The notes: a model not told the origin generated them from the sequence alone. Shown: positions 1-9,261, numbered from the stretch's first letter. The stretch is DNA of 64,000 bases from Candidatus Sphingomonas colombiensis (GCA_029202845.1 CP119315.1:1247501-1311500), one strand, 5' to 3'. Made by a program: numbers and translations.

Positions 1-601
1 TCACCGATTGCCGCGCGCCATGCGTGGCGACGATGCGCCGCTCCTCATCGGCGGAGGGATAGTCGACCGTCTGCTTGAACAGAAAACGATCGAGCTGCGC
101 CTCGGGCAGCGGATAGACGCCCTGCTGCTCGATCGGGTTCTGCGTCGCGACGACCATGAAATGATCGCTGAGCGACAGGCTTTCGCCATCGATGGTCACG
201 GTGCGTTCCTGCATCGCCTCCAGCAGCGCGGCCTGCGTCTTGGGCGGGGTGCGGTTAATCTCGTCGGCCAGCAGCAGCTCGGTGAAGATCGGCCCGCGCG
301 TCAGCGTGAAGGTGGAGGTCTGGAAGTTGAACAAATTGGTGCCGACGATATCGCCGGGCATCAGATCCGGGGTGAATTGAATGCGGCCGAATTCCAGCCC
401 GATCGCCTGCGCGAAACTGTGCGCGAGCAAGGTCTTGGCGGTGCCCGGCGGCCCTTCGAGCAGAACATGCCCGCCGGCGAACAGCGCCACCAGCAACAGA
501 TCGACGCTCGCCTCCTGCCCGACGACGGCCTTGCCGATTTCGGCGCGGATCGCCTGACCCAGCGCCTGAACATCATCAACCGTCACCTGGTCTTCTCCCA
601 T
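1..601 (-). CDS. MoxR-family AAA+ ATPase (C-terminus off window)
   Basis: A MoxR-type AAA+ ATPase, a chaperone-like ATPase often paired with DUF58/VWA proteins that are not in view. 200 residues are visible from ATG at 601, with no in-frame stop before the window edge. Walker A GPPGTAKT lies at residues 50-57, Walker B LLLADEIN at 109-116, sensor 1 VATQNP at 151-156 and the conserved DRFLF at 171. The start overlaps the end of the DUF4350 gene by 19 bp, so the two are translationally linked in one minus-strand operon with the DUF4129 gene. The missing part is the C-terminal lid region. Family assignment is firm; the exact cellular role is not deducible. Confidence 0.93.
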   Translation of the reverse strand, partial: MGEDQVTVDDVQALGQAIRAEIGKAVVGQEASVDLLLVALFAGGHVLLEGPPGTAKTLLAHSFAQAIGLEFGRIQFTPDLMPGDIVGTNLFNFQTSTFTLTRGPIFTELLLADEINRTPPKTQAALLEAMQERTVTIDGESLSLSDHFMVVATQNPIEQQGVYPLPEAQLDRFLFKQTVDYPSADEERRIVATHGARQSV

Positions 602-1794
602 AGCCATTGGTGGAGCGCACGGGCCGCGCCCAGAATTTCCTCGCGCCGATCGGCACCCTCTGCCGCCGCGACCAGCGCGGTGAACGGCACATCGCCGCCC
701 AGCCGATCGAGATAATTGTCCGCCTCCGCGTCGCGCAGATGCGCCGGCACGCCAAATGCGGCGCGCGCGCGATCGCGGATCATCGCGGCATAACGCCCGC
801 CGAGCGCACCCTCGCGCCCCGCACGGCTGACGAGTGCGGCGGTATTGTCGATCAGCGCCACCTTGCCGAACGCGATCGCGCGTTCACGCGGCCGCGCCGC
901 GCCGAACCGCGCCAGCGCCTGCCACCCGACGAGCGCCAGAACGACCGCGATCACGATCGTCAGCGCAAGGAACGGCGGCGTGAACATCAGCTTGAGCGGG
1001 CTGCGGCCGCGCCCGAGACCGTTCACCACGACATCGAACGCGACGAGCCCGCCATCGGGCGTGTTGAGGAAATCGAGCATCGCCAGCGCGGCACGCGCGC
1101 GTGGCAGATCGCGGATGCCGTGATTGGAGAGCAGATCCGGATCGGCGAGGATATAGCGGCGGCTACCGGGAAAGCGGCCAAGCACGACATGGCCGCGATC
1201 GTCGGTCAACAGCGGCTCCAGCTGCCCCGCGGCTATCGCCTGCAACGGGCGCGGCGCGGCGACGGCGAGCGCGCCCGGCGCGCCGCCGACGGGCACGAGC
1301 GGCCGGCCGAAGCTGCGCACCCGCCCGACACGCAGCATCGTGGCCGGCGCCAGCACGCCGATCGGCTCATTCACCGAAAGCAGGCCGCCGACATTGACCC
1401 AGCCCTGATGATCCGGATCGGCGATCGTCATCCATTTCGGCAGCACGATCAGCGTCGGGCGATCACCGCGCGCTTTCAATATGCCGCTCATATCGGCGGT
1501 CGAACGCTCCGGCGTGATGACGAGCAGATCGTCGGTATCCCACTCATTATCGTCGCGGATGATCCATGGCGCGCGGCCGGTGGCCTGCGCCAGCTCCACC
1601 AGCCCGGCATAGCCCGTCGCCGACTTCGACAGCGCATTCGAGCCGCCATGATCGCCATTGTCGAAATCGGGCGCGAACGCCCCCAGCACCAGCGTGCCCG
1701 CGAAACCGAGGATGCCGACCACAAGCAGCAGCGCGACGGTCAGCGCGCTGAAACCGCTGCCCGCATCTTTCCGGCCGACGGCGATATCGCTCAT
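583..1794 (-). CDS. DUF4350-domain membrane protein
   Basis: A membrane-anchored protein of about 403 residues with the DUF4350 architecture usually found beside MoxR and DUF4129 genes. It has an N-terminal hydrophobic segment (about residues 15-40), a central soluble domain containing a WIIRDD/LLVITPE stretch, and a second membrane segment near residue 275 (FLALTIVIAVVLALVGW). I chose ATG at 1794 because it overlaps the TGA of the upstream DUF4129 gene (ATGA); a longer reading frame to 1851 would run 19 codons into that gene. The function of the family is unknown; a role in an envelope-related MoxR system is inference from gene order. Confidence 0.85.
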   Translation of the reverse strand: MSDIAVGRKDAGSGFSALTVALLLVVGILGFAGTLVLGAFAPDFDNGDHGGSNALSKSATGYAGLVELAQATGRAPWIIRDDNEWDTDDLLVITPERSTADMSGILKARGDRPTLIVLPKWMTIADPDHQGWVNVGGLLSVNEPIGVLAPATMLRVGRVRSFGRPLVPVGGAPGALAVAAPRPLQAIAAGQLEPLLTDDRGHVVLGRFPGSRRYILADPDLLSNHGIRDLPRARAALAMLDFLNTPDGGLVAFDVVVNGLGRGRSPLKLMFTPPFLALTIVIAVVLALVGWQALARFGAARPRERAIAFGKVALIDNTAALVSRAGREGALGGRYAAMIRDRARAAFGVPAHLRDAEADNYLDRLGGDVPFTALVAAAEGADRREEILGAARALHQWLWEKTR

Positions 1795-2429
1795 CCGCGC
1801 CACGCCTTGCTCAGCGCGAGATCGGCATAAGCGGCGCGCGCCGCCTGCCAATCATCCGAGCCGACCGGGCGCCCCCCGAACAGGCTGCGCTCGACCAAAG
1901 CCGCGATCTCGGCGAACAGCCCGCGCGCGCCGGGCGGCAGCGCCTCTGCTCGGGCAAGTTCGCGGCTGGTGAGCGCCGGGCGGACGAGGCGCGGCCGGCG
2001 GCGCGCGATGTCTTCGACCGACCGGAACAACAGGTGGTGGATCGCCTCGGCATATTGGCCCGCGGCGGCGAATGCATCCGCCTCATTGAGCCACGCACGC
2101 GCCGGGGCGGCGTCGGGCACCCATGCCTCCTCATCCGATACGGCTTCGGTCGGCGCGCGGCGGCGCCAGCGCGGCAGCCGCCATTCACCGCTGCGGAAAC
2201 GATCCACGACCAACAGCACCAGCCCGGCCGCAACCAGGATGATGACGCTCCACAGGAAGATGCGCGCATAAGGGGCATCGGGCATCAGGCTGCTGATCCA
2301 GCGAAAAAACCGCCCGACAGGCTCCAGCATGTCGCCGATCCAATTCGCAAGCCGGCGCAGCCATTCCGGCGGCTTCGGCGGCGGCGCGGGCGTCGTCAGA
2401 TTGAACTGGATCGACGCGTCCGCCCGCAT
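1791..2429 (-). CDS. DUF4129-domain membrane protein
   Basis: 212-residue protein with one clear transmembrane segment (IFLWSVIILVAAGLVLLVV, about residues 57-75) after a proline-rich N-terminal stretch, then a cytosolic alpha-helical DUF4129 domain rich in Ala/Arg/Leu containing the TSRELAR motif. It is the first visible gene of the MoxR-linked minus-strand operon and overlaps the DUF4350 start by 4 bp. The annotated ATG is the only standard start. Codons upstream of it remain open with coding-like third positions and read IADRFAAAHRAMRAD, so translation may begin further upstream on a rare codon (see findings). Function unknown. Confidence 0.8.
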   Translation of the reverse strand: MRADASIQFNLTTPAPPPKPPEWLRRLANWIGDMLEPVGRFFRWISSLMPDAPYARIFLWSVIILVAAGLVLLVVDRFRSGEWRLPRWRRRAPTEAVSDEEAWVPDAAPARAWLNEADAFAAAGQYAEAIHHLLFRSVEDIARRRPRLVRPALTSRELARAEALPPGARGLFAEIAALVERSLFGGRPVGSDDWQAARAAYADLALSKAWRG

Positions 2430-2644
2430 GGCGCGATGCGCCGCGGCGAAGCGGTCGGCAATTGCCGGATCGTGAACCTGCCCCGCGATACGCCCCTCCC
2501 GAGCATCGCCCCCGCGACGCGGATCGAGCTTAACCCACTGATCGCTGTGCGCAACAGCGCGTTAGCCACTCGCCCGCATATATTTCTGGACAGGTATTCC
2601 GTCCCGCTGCACGCTCGCGTCAATCAAATGGGGGGAGATGGAAG

Positions 2645-3448
2645 ATGGCTACCGCAGCCTTCGGCGAGCAACGACGCGACCTGTCGATCGGCCGGATATT
2701 CGAGCGCAGTTTTCAGGTGATCCGTGCGTATCCGCTTCAGACGCTGGGGGTAACCTTCGCATTGACGACGGTGCCGACCATACTCCTTCGGCTCGTCGGC
2801 ATGAGCGCGGCCTGGACAACGGCCCTGATCCGCAACCCCGGCGGGATTTCCTATACCAGCATCGTCGGGGGTGGCTTGGGCATCATGCTCCTGTGGCTGG
2901 TCACATATGGCGCGGTCACCCAGGTGACGCTGGCGCAAGCCGATGGGCGCAAGCCCGATCTGGGCGAGATGCTGACGATCGGGGCAAAACGCAGCCTGCC
3001 GCTGCTGGCGGTCTATCTTCTCTATGCGCTCGCCACCACGATAGGCTTCGCTCTGCTGATCGTGCCGGGGATATTCCTGGCGGTGATGTGGTCGATCGCA
3101 ACCACGGCGGTGGTGGCGGAGCGCCCCGGCGTGTTCGGTGCCTTCGGCCGCAGTGCCGCGCTAACCAAGGGCGCGCGCTGGAAGGTGCTGGGCGTGCTGC
3201 TCGTCGCCTTCATACTCTATATGGTCATCGTCATGGTCGGCGGAGTGCTGACGGTGGCGAGCAGCGGTTCGCTGGCGGCGCTCCAGACAGGCGTGCAACC
3301 GCCGTTCGGCTTCGCGCAGCTCGTTGCGATGCTGATCAACACTGTCGCGCTAACCTGGATGATGGTTCTTTTCGCCGCGCTGTTCATCGAATTGCGCGAA
3401 TGGAAAGAAGGGCCGGATACCGATCGGCTGGCCGAAATCTTCGCCTGA
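2645..3448 (+). CDS. Multi-pass membrane protein (YciC/glycerophosphoryl diester phosphodiesterase membrane-domain type)
   Basis: 267 residues with about five to six hydrophobic segments, including VYLLYALATTIGFALLIVPG followed by an FLAVMW stretch and a VVAERPG loop. That loop pattern is typical of the YciC/GDPD membrane-domain family (a helix ending LLIVPGIFLAV, then a conserved V-A-E-x-x-G loop). The start at 2645 has a strong purine-rich Shine-Dalgarno (GGGGGAGA) about 8 nt upstream. It is divergent from the DUF4129 operon; the 215-bp gap between them must hold both promoters. No catalytic residues are recognisable, and the function is unknown. Confidence 0.75.
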   Translation: MATAAFGEQRRDLSIGRIFERSFQVIRAYPLQTLGVTFALTTVPTILLRLVGMSAAWTTALIRNPGGISYTSIVGGGLGIMLLWLVTYGAVTQVTLAQADGRKPDLGEMLTIGAKRSLPLLAVYLLYALATTIGFALLIVPGIFLAVMWSIATTAVVAERPGVFGAFGRSAALTKGARWKVLGVLLVAFILYMVIVMVGGVLTVASSGSLAALQTGVQPPFGFAQLVAMLINTVALTWMMVLFAALFIELREWKEGPDTDRLAEIFA

Positions 3449-3553
3449 GGAGGACCGGGTCAGGCGATCGCGGTCCGCAACCGCGTTCGCCGATCCGGCG
3501 AGAGCGACGCGCCGTTTCGCGCAGTCGCCGCGCCGTTCCGTGCGAGGATAAGC

Positions 3554-5021
3554 CTAACGTGCCGGCGCGGTTGCCAGCAGGTTCGAGACCTTCGCCTTGA
3601 ATTCGCGCAGCGCCTTGCCCGACAGCATCGCGACGCTCGACATCGAAATCGTGCGCGGATTGACCGACACGCCGTTCTTCCACACCTCCCAATGGAGGTG
3701 CGGGCCGGTCGACAGGCCGGTCGAGCCGACATAGCCGATCACTTGTCCGCGCGACACGCGCTGGCCGGCGCGCACCGCGATGCGGCTCATATGGCCATAG
3801 CCGGTGGCGATGCCGCCGGGATGACTGAGCTTCACGAAATTGCCATAACCCCCGGCGCGGCCGGCCTGTGCCACCACGCCGTCCACGGCCGCGCGGATCG
3901 GAGAACCATAAGGCGCGCCGATATCCATGCCCTTGTGCATCCGCATGAAGCCAAGCAGCGGATGGACGCGCTTGCCATATGTGGAGGTGACATGGCCGGC
4001 GACGGGCATCCCCATCGCGCCGCGCTGCTCACTCTGGCCCTTGGCGTCCCACCATTGGCCATTGTCGCCCCAGCGCACCAGCTCGACCTTCTTGGTGCCC
4101 TGATCGAGCCCGGCAAACTGGAGCTGGCCGACCTGCACCTCGCCGGTGGCCGCGCGCGCCTGTTCGGCGATGATATCGAACCGATCGTCGGCGCGCACAT
4201 CGCGGCCGATCGACACGCGCGAGGAGAGCGCCTTGATATAGGTTTCCACCAGTCGCGCCGGCACGCCGGCTGCGCGCGCCGAGCGATAAAGGCTCGATCC
4301 CACCCGCCCGGTGATGCGCAGTGGGGTATGGTCGATCGCGATCGGGTGACGTTCGAGCGTCAGCGTATCGCCGGCGCGGTTGACCGCGAGGTTGAGATCG
4401 AAGCGCGCACGGAAGGCGAGCCGTTCGAGCGGCCGCGCCTCGCGTCGGTCGGCACGGCGACCAAGCGTCAGATCGAGCATGGTGCCCGAGGGAATATCCT
4501 TGAGCGAAGCGGCCTGCGCGACCAGCGCCGCTGCCTGCGCCGCATCCGCTCGCCCCACACCGGCGCGTTGCAGCACCGCGCCGAAACGATCGCCTTCGCC
4601 CAGCGTCGCGGTCAGCTCGACGATCGGGCGCTCCGGCGTTTCCGCCAGCGGCCGGACGAGATCGCTCGCCGCCATTCGCCGCCCGGTGCCGCTGCCCAGC
4701 CCGAGCGGGGCGATCGACAATGGCCGCGCCTCCTCCCATGAGGCACCGGCAAGCGGCGGGGCGACATAGCCCTGCACGGGGCGCAACCCCGGCGCGGTGA
4801 GGATCGCGGCGGCGCACAGCGTGGTGCAGGTGGCGAGCCCGCGCCACCAGGTCAGCGAACCGATTTCGGCGCCGAGATCCGGCACCCAATCGATCCCCGC
4901 CATCGCGACGCGCAGCCGATCGAGACGGGATAGCGAAGCAACCGGAACGAGCGCGGCGACCGAACGAGCCCGTGCCCGCGCCGCCGGCAAGCTCCAATCC
5001 AGGTTGTTCGCGCAAAAACAT
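3554..5021 (-). CDS. M23-family metallopeptidase, apparent frameshift near the N-terminus
   Basis: A LytM/M23 zinc endopeptidase predicted to act on cell-wall peptidoglycan in the periplasm. It has an N-terminal membrane anchor (WWRGLATCTTLCAAAILTAPG), a middle OapA/LysM-like region, and a C-terminal peptidase domain with HKGMD and HLHWE zinc-ligand motifs. In the main frame the only starts are a TTG at 5041 or internal codons. An ATG at 5021 in another frame encodes MFLREQPGLELAGG, which matches the N-terminus I know for sphingomonad homologues, and the main frame becomes convincing only from about position 4975 (SVAALVPVASLSRLDR). I therefore give the extent from 5021 with one frameshift at roughly 4960-4985. 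This could be a sequencing indel. Confidence 0.75.
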
Positions 5022-5218
5022 GGCGAGGAAGAATCCCTCAAAAAAATTCGTCGTCGCCGACCCCCCGGCGTGTCCAGGTGCCGGGATGTAAGCCGAATGT
5101 TCTAAAGTCAAATTAACCTAGGGAAAGCTGGGGTTCCGATGCGGCGGGGCGTTCGCGCGCCGCGCCGAAGCGGCAATAGGTTGCATCGGCGCGCATCGCC
5201 GCCGATGTAGCATCGGTC

Positions 5219-7693
5219 ATGCGCGTTCCAGATAATGCCCGCGTCACGGCGGTGCTCGGCCCTACCAACACCGGCAAGACCCATCTCGCCGTGGAGCGGA
5301 TGGCCGCGCATTCCAGCGGGATGATCGGCTTCCCGCTGCGGCTGCTGGCGCGCGAGGTGTATGATCGCGTGGTGGCGATGAAGGGCGCGGATCGCGTCGC
5401 GCTGATCACCGGCGAGGAACGCATCGTACCAAAGGATGCGCGCTGGTTCCTGTGCACCGCCGAAAGCATGCCGACCGATCGCGACGTCGCCTTCGTCGCG
5501 CTCGATGAGGCGCAGCTCGGCGCCGATCCCGAGCGCGGCCATGTCTTCACCGAACGATTGCTCCACGCGCGCGGGCGCGAGGAAACGATGATCCTCGGTT
5601 CGGACACATTGCGCCCGGTGATCCGTCACCTCGTTCCGGGGGCCGAGATCGTCGCGCGGCCGCGTTTTTCGACGCTGAGCTATGCCGGCGCGAAGAAGAT
5701 CAGCCGCCTGCCGCGCCGCTCCGCGATCGTCGCCTTTTCCGCAGAGGAGGTCTATGCGGTGGCGGAGATGCTGCGCCGGCTGCGCGGCGGCGCGGCGGTG
5801 GTGATGGGCTCGCTCTCCCCCCGCACCCGCAACGCGCAGGTCGCGATGTTTCAGGCCGGCGAGGTCGACTATCTCGTCGCGACCGATGCGATCGGCATGG
5901 GGCTCAACATGGATGTGGCGCATGTCGCTTTCGCCGGGCTGCACAAGTTCGACGGGCGCCGCCGCCGCCGGCTGACCATCGCCGAAATGGCGCAGATCGC
6001 CGGGCGCGCGGGCCGCCATCAGCGCGACGGCACGTTCGGCGCGCTGGTCGAGGATGGTCCCGACGCGTTTCTGCCCGAGGAAGTTCTGGCGATCGAGGCA
6101 CATCGCTTCCCGCCGCTCGACGCGCTCTATTGGCGCGAAGGGCGGCCCGACATGGCCAGCCTCGACGCGCTGATCGCCTCGCTCGCGGCACCGCCGAATG
6201 ATCCGATGCTGCGCGCGGCACCCGAAGCGATCGACCTTACGGTGCTGCGCCGGCTGGCGGACGATCCCGCGATCCGCGCGCGCGCCAAGGGGCAGGTCAC
6301 GCGGCTGTGGGCAGCTTGCGGAATCCCCGATTTCCAGAAGCTCGGCGCCGATATCCACGCGCGTTTCGTCTCGCGCGTGTTCGGCCATCTCGCCGAAGGA
6401 TATCTCCCGCATCAATGGTTCGCCGATGAGGTCGCGCGGCTCGATCGCGCCGATGGCGATGTCGAAACGCTGGCGGGGCGGCTCGCCGCGATCCGCACCT
6501 GGGCGTATATCGCGCAACGCAGCGACTGGCTCGCCGACCCGGCCCATTGGGCGGCGCGCACGCTGGCGGTTGAGGAGCGCCTGTCCGACACCCTCCACAC
6601 CAGCCTGACGCAGCGGTTCGTCGATAAACGCACCAGCGCGCTGATCCGCCAGATCGGCGGCGGCGCGGGCGCGTTGCCGGTGACGATCGAGGACAATGGC
6701 GAGGTATCGATCGACACCCATCCGATCGGGCGGCTCGACGGATTCCGCTTCACCGTCGCCCCGGAGGCGCGCGCGGCGGACAAGCGCCTGCTGCTCGCCA
6801 CCGCCGAAAAACGGCTGATTACCGAGCGGGCACGGCGCGCGCGCGGGGTGATAGAGGCGAACGACGCCGATCTGTCGATGCACGATGGCAATATCCTCTG
6901 GCAGGGGCATGTGCTGGCGCGGCTGACCGCCGGGCGCTCGATGGCGCGGCCCGATGTCGCGCTCGATCCGGCGCTCGATTGCCTCGACGCCGGGTTGCGC
7001 AAGGACGTGCTGGCGCGCGTGAGGCGCTGGGTCGGGGACACGCTCGCCCGCGCACTCCCCGCGCTCGCCCGGCTGGCCGAACTGGCGCGCGACGAGCATG
7101 CCACATCCGGGCTGCGCAGCATCGCCGGCGAACTGGAGGCCGGCGCCGGGTTCGCCGCGCGGCTGCCGTTGCGCGCCGCGATCGAAGCGCTTGATCCGGC
7201 GGAGCGCCATCGCCTGCGCAAGCTGGGCGTGACGATCGGCGCGCTCGATCTGTTCGACGCCCGCCTGCTGAAACCGCGCGCCCAGCCATGGCGCATCGCG
7301 CTGCTCGCGGCGCGCGGCGAAACGGTAACGCCGCCGCCCGCAGGCGCGACCGCCGTGCCGCGCGACACGCCGGGCGCGACGCCGGCGATGGGTTTCCGCG
7401 CCCTCGCAGCGCAGGCGGTGCGCGTCGATCTGGTCGAGCGGATCGCGCGGATGGCGCATGAAGCGCGCGATGGCCGCAAACCCTTCGCCCCCGATCCAGC
7501 GCTCGCTACGTCGATGGGATTGCAGCCGCCGACGATCGCCCGACTGATGGCGGAACTCGGTTTCCAGCCCGCGCCGGCCACAGAGGGTGCGCCGGCATGG
7601 CGCTGGCACGGCCGCCCGCAACCGCGCCGCGTCGCCACGCCGCCCGCTCCCGGCAACGCCTTCGCCGCGCTGGCCGCGCTCAAACATGGCTGA
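5219..7693 (+). CDS. SUV3-like superfamily 2 RNA/DNA helicase
   Basis: 824-residue SF2 helicase resembling mitochondrial SUV3. Visible motifs are Walker A GPTNTGKT (14-21), DEAQ box (96-99), SLSPRTRN near 198-205, ATDAIGMGLN near 221-230 and motif VI QIAGRAGR (259-267). A long C-terminal region of about 550 residues holds the SUV3 C-terminal-type helical domains. Its homologues in Alphaproteobacteria are usually followed by an S4-domain gene, as here, where the next ATG (7686) overlaps this stop by 8 bp. A role in RNA unwinding or turnover follows from the family; it was not tested here. The start ATG at 5219 is the only reasonable one. Confidence 0.9.
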   Translation: MRVPDNARVTAVLGPTNTGKTHLAVERMAAHSSGMIGFPLRLLAREVYDRVVAMKGADRVALITGEERIVPKDARWFLCTAESMPTDRDVAFVALDEAQLGADPERGHVFTERLLHARGREETMILGSDTLRPVIRHLVPGAEIVARPRFSTLSYAGAKKISRLPRRSAIVAFSAEEVYAVAEMLRRLRGGAAVVMGSLSPRTRNAQVAMFQAGEVDYLVATDAIGMGLNMDVAHVAFAGLHKFDGRRRRRLTIAEMAQIAGRAGRHQRDGTFGALVEDGPDAFLPEEVLAIEAHRFPPLDALYWREGRPDMASLDALIASLAAPPNDPMLRAAPEAIDLTVLRRLADDPAIRARAKGQVTRLWAACGIPDFQKLGADIHARFVSRVFGHLAEGYLPHQWFADEVARLDRADGDVETLAGRLAAIRTWAYIAQRSDWLADPAHWAARTLAVEERLSDTLHTSLTQRFVDKRTSALIRQIGGGAGALPVTIEDNGEVSIDTHPIGRLDGFRFTVAPEARAADKRLLLATAEKRLITERARRARGVIEANDADLSMHDGNILWQGHVLARLTAGRSMARPDVALDPALDCLDAGLRKDVLARVRRWVGDTLARALPALARLAELARDEHATSGLRSIAGELEAGAGFAARLPLRAAIEALDPAERHRLRKLGVTIGALDLFDARLLKPRAQPWRIALLAARGETVTPPPAGATAVPRDTPGATPAMGFRALAAQAVRVDLVERIARMAHEARDGRKPFAPDPALATSMGLQPPTIARLMAELGFQPAPATEGAPAWRWHGRPQPRRVATPPAPGNAFAALAALKHG

Positions 7694-7994
7694 CGGGGTC
7701 GCGCCGCCCGCGATGCGGCTCGATCGCTTCCTGTGGTTCGCACGGATCACCAAAACACGCAGCGCAGCACAGGCGATGGCCAGCGACGGGCACCTTCGCC
7801 TCGATGGTCGCGCGGTCGACCGGGCCGCGGCGCCCGTGCGCGTCGGCAGCATCCTGACGCTGGCCCAGCACGGCCGGATCCGCGCGCTGCGGGTCGAGGC
7901 ATTGCCCCTGCGGCGCGGGCCGCCAGCCGAGGCGCGCGCGTGTTACGAGGAACTGATCACTGATAACCGCTCGCAGCAAGCCGGGAACGATTGA
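7686..7994 (+). CDS. S4-domain RNA-binding protein (Hsp15/HslR-like)
   Basis: A small basic protein of 102 residues with an N-terminal S4 domain: MRLDRFLWFARITKTRSAA is the characteristic helix, followed by a basic beta segment (DGRAVDRAAAPVRVG). Family members such as Hsp15 bind structured RNA, including stalled 50S ribosome-tRNA complexes. The ATG at 7686 lies within the last codons of the helicase gene, suggesting translational coupling and a shared role in RNA metabolism. A longer frame back to 7587 exists but falls wholly inside the helicase and lacks family similarity. Confidence 0.88.
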   Translation: MADGVAPPAMRLDRFLWFARITKTRSAAQAMASDGHLRLDGRAVDRAAAPVRVGSILTLAQHGRIRALRVEALPLRRGPPAEARACYEELITDNRSQQAGND

Positions 7995-8051
7995 CGATAC
8001 GGGTTACGAGGCATAGCAGCGGATTCGTTCGTCCGAGGGAGAAAACCGGCA

Positions 8052-8393
8052 ATGACCTACGTCGTCACCGACGCCTGCATCCGCTGCAAATACATGGATT
8101 GCGTCGAAGTCTGCCCGGTCGACTGTTTCTATGAAGGCGAGAACATGCTCGTCATCAATCCCAGCGAGTGCATCGATTGTGGCGTGTGCGAGCCGGAATG
8201 CCCGGCGGAAGCGATCCTGCCCGACACCGAAAGCGGGCTGGAAAAGTGGCTTGAGCTCAACACCACCTTCTCGGCGCAATGGCCCAACGTCACCCGCAAG
8301 GGCGAACAGACCCCGGCCGACGCCGATGAGCACAAGGGCGAGACGGGCAAATTCGACAAATATTTCTCGGCTGAGCCGGGCGCGGGCGACTAA
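8052..8393 (+). CDS. fdxA: 7Fe ferredoxin FdxA
   Basis: 113-residue cytosolic ferredoxin of the FdxA family that carries one [3Fe-4S] and one [4Fe-4S] cluster for low-potential electron transfer. The N-terminal cysteines C9, C12, C17, C21 and C25 and the second set C40, C43, C46 and C50 (CIDCGVCEPEC) are all present, as is the PVDCFYEG signature. A GAGGGAGA-type ribosome binding site sits just upstream of ATG 8052. The length is normal for the alphaproteobacterial family. Two stable stem-loops follow the gene before carD. Confidence 0.95.
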   Translation: MTYVVTDACIRCKYMDCVEVCPVDCFYEGENMLVINPSECIDCGVCEPECPAEAILPDTESGLEKWLELNTTFSAQWPNVTRKGEQTPADADEHKGETGKFDKYFSAEPGAGD

Positions 8394-8447
8394 CGCACGC
8401 GTCGGCCGGGTGGCCGCTGGCGGCGGTCTCGCCCGATGAAAAGTCCT

Positions 8448-8512
8448 CGCGCGCCGGAATCGGCGCGCGCCAAAACCAGACAGGCCAGCATCACTGCCAT
8501 GGTGATGCTGGC
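8448..8512 (+). terminator. Two tandem perfect stem-loops between fdxA and carD
   Basis: The first stem is CGCGCGCCG (8448-8456), GAAT loop, CGGCGCGCG (8461-8469). The second is GCCAGCATCAC (8484-8494), 7-nt loop, GTGATGCTGGC (8502-8512), followed by AATTTTATT. The second looks like a Rho-independent terminator for fdxA. The remaining stretch from 8520 to 8667 is the untranslated region upstream of carD, and I see no gene in it. Confidence 0.7.
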
Positions 8513-8667
8513 AATTTTATTACAGGCGTGCTATGTACGTCCGCGACGGCCGGAATCGAACCCATGGCCGCCGGAGATGTCCAACCCATATCCTCCCGCC
8601 TGATTCCTCGACGTGGCTCACACCGCGCCTCGGGTGACGGGAAACCATCCTGACGAAAGGCCCCTAA

Positions 8668-9201
8668 ATGGCTGCCAAGGCTCTGCATTTCGATGTCGGT
8701 GATTATGTCGTTTACCCCAAGCACGGGGTTGGCAGGGTCATCGAACTGCAGAAACAAGAAATCGCCGGGATGCAGCTCGAACTCTATGTGCTGCGCTTCG
8801 AAAAGGAGCGGATGACGCTCCGTGTCCCCACCAACAAGGCGGAATCGGTCGGCATGCGCAAGCTGTCGTCCGACAAGACGATGCGCGAAGCGATGGAGAC
8901 GCTGAAGGGCAAGCCCAAGGTAAAGCGCACCATGTGGTCGCGCCGCGCCCAGGAATATGAAGCGAAGATCAACTCGGGCGACCTCGTGTCGATCGCCGAG
9001 GTGGTCCGCGATCTGTTCCGGGCCGACGATCAGCCCGAGCAGAGCTATTCCGAGCGTCAGATTTTCGAGGGCGCGACGAGCCGTCTCGCCCGCGAACTGG
9101 CCGCAATGGAGCAGATCGACGAAGGCGCCGCGCAGGAAAAGATCCTCGAAATCCTGCGCAAGGCCGCCGCGATCTACAACAAGGAGAAGGTGCCGGCCTG
9201 A
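8668..9201 (+). CDS. CarD/CdnL-family RNA polymerase-binding transcription regulator
   Basis: 177-residue CarD-type regulator. The N-terminal RNA polymerase-interacting Tudor-like domain is visible (FDVGDYVVYPKHGVGRV at about 8-22, then a LRVP strand), and the C-terminal helical DNA-binding domain follows, with the SGDLVSIAEVVRDL and ALARELA-like helices. In bacteria that have it, the protein stabilises open promoter complexes, often at rRNA promoters. It is a standalone gene with its own terminator at 9231-9261. Length and domain order match alphaproteobacterial members. Confidence 0.93.
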   Translation: MAAKALHFDVGDYVVYPKHGVGRVIELQKQEIAGMQLELYVLRFEKERMTLRVPTNKAESVGMRKLSSDKTMREAMETLKGKPKVKRTMWSRRAQEYEAKINSGDLVSIAEVVRDLFRADDQPEQSYSERQIFEGATSRLARELAAMEQIDEGAAQEKILEILRKAAAIYNKEKVPA

Positions 9202-9230
9202 TCGCCGCCATCCGCTCTATGGATTGAAAG

Positions 9231-9261
9231 GGAGCGGTCCTTCGCGGGGCCGCTCCTTTTT
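9231..9261 (+). terminator. Rho-independent terminator of carD
   Basis: Stem GGAGCGG (9231-9237) pairs with CCGCTCC (9250-9256) across a loop and is followed by five T residues (9257-9261). It lies 29 bp after the carD stop. Confidence 0.88.

Noticed and set aside
607..1830. 407-codon plus-strand open frame
   Set aside because: Antisense shadow of the DUF4350 gene with repetitive Arg-rich sequence and no recognisable domain.
5108..7852. 914-codon open frame on the minus strand
   Set aside because: It is the antiphase of the helicase gene; composition is Arg/Ala-rich without domains, while the plus strand has complete helicase motifs.
8535..8570. GGAATCGAACCC string resembling a tRNA T arm on the minus strand
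   Set aside because: No complementary T-stem, acceptor stem or anticodon arm can be formed around it; it is a chance match or a tiny remnant.
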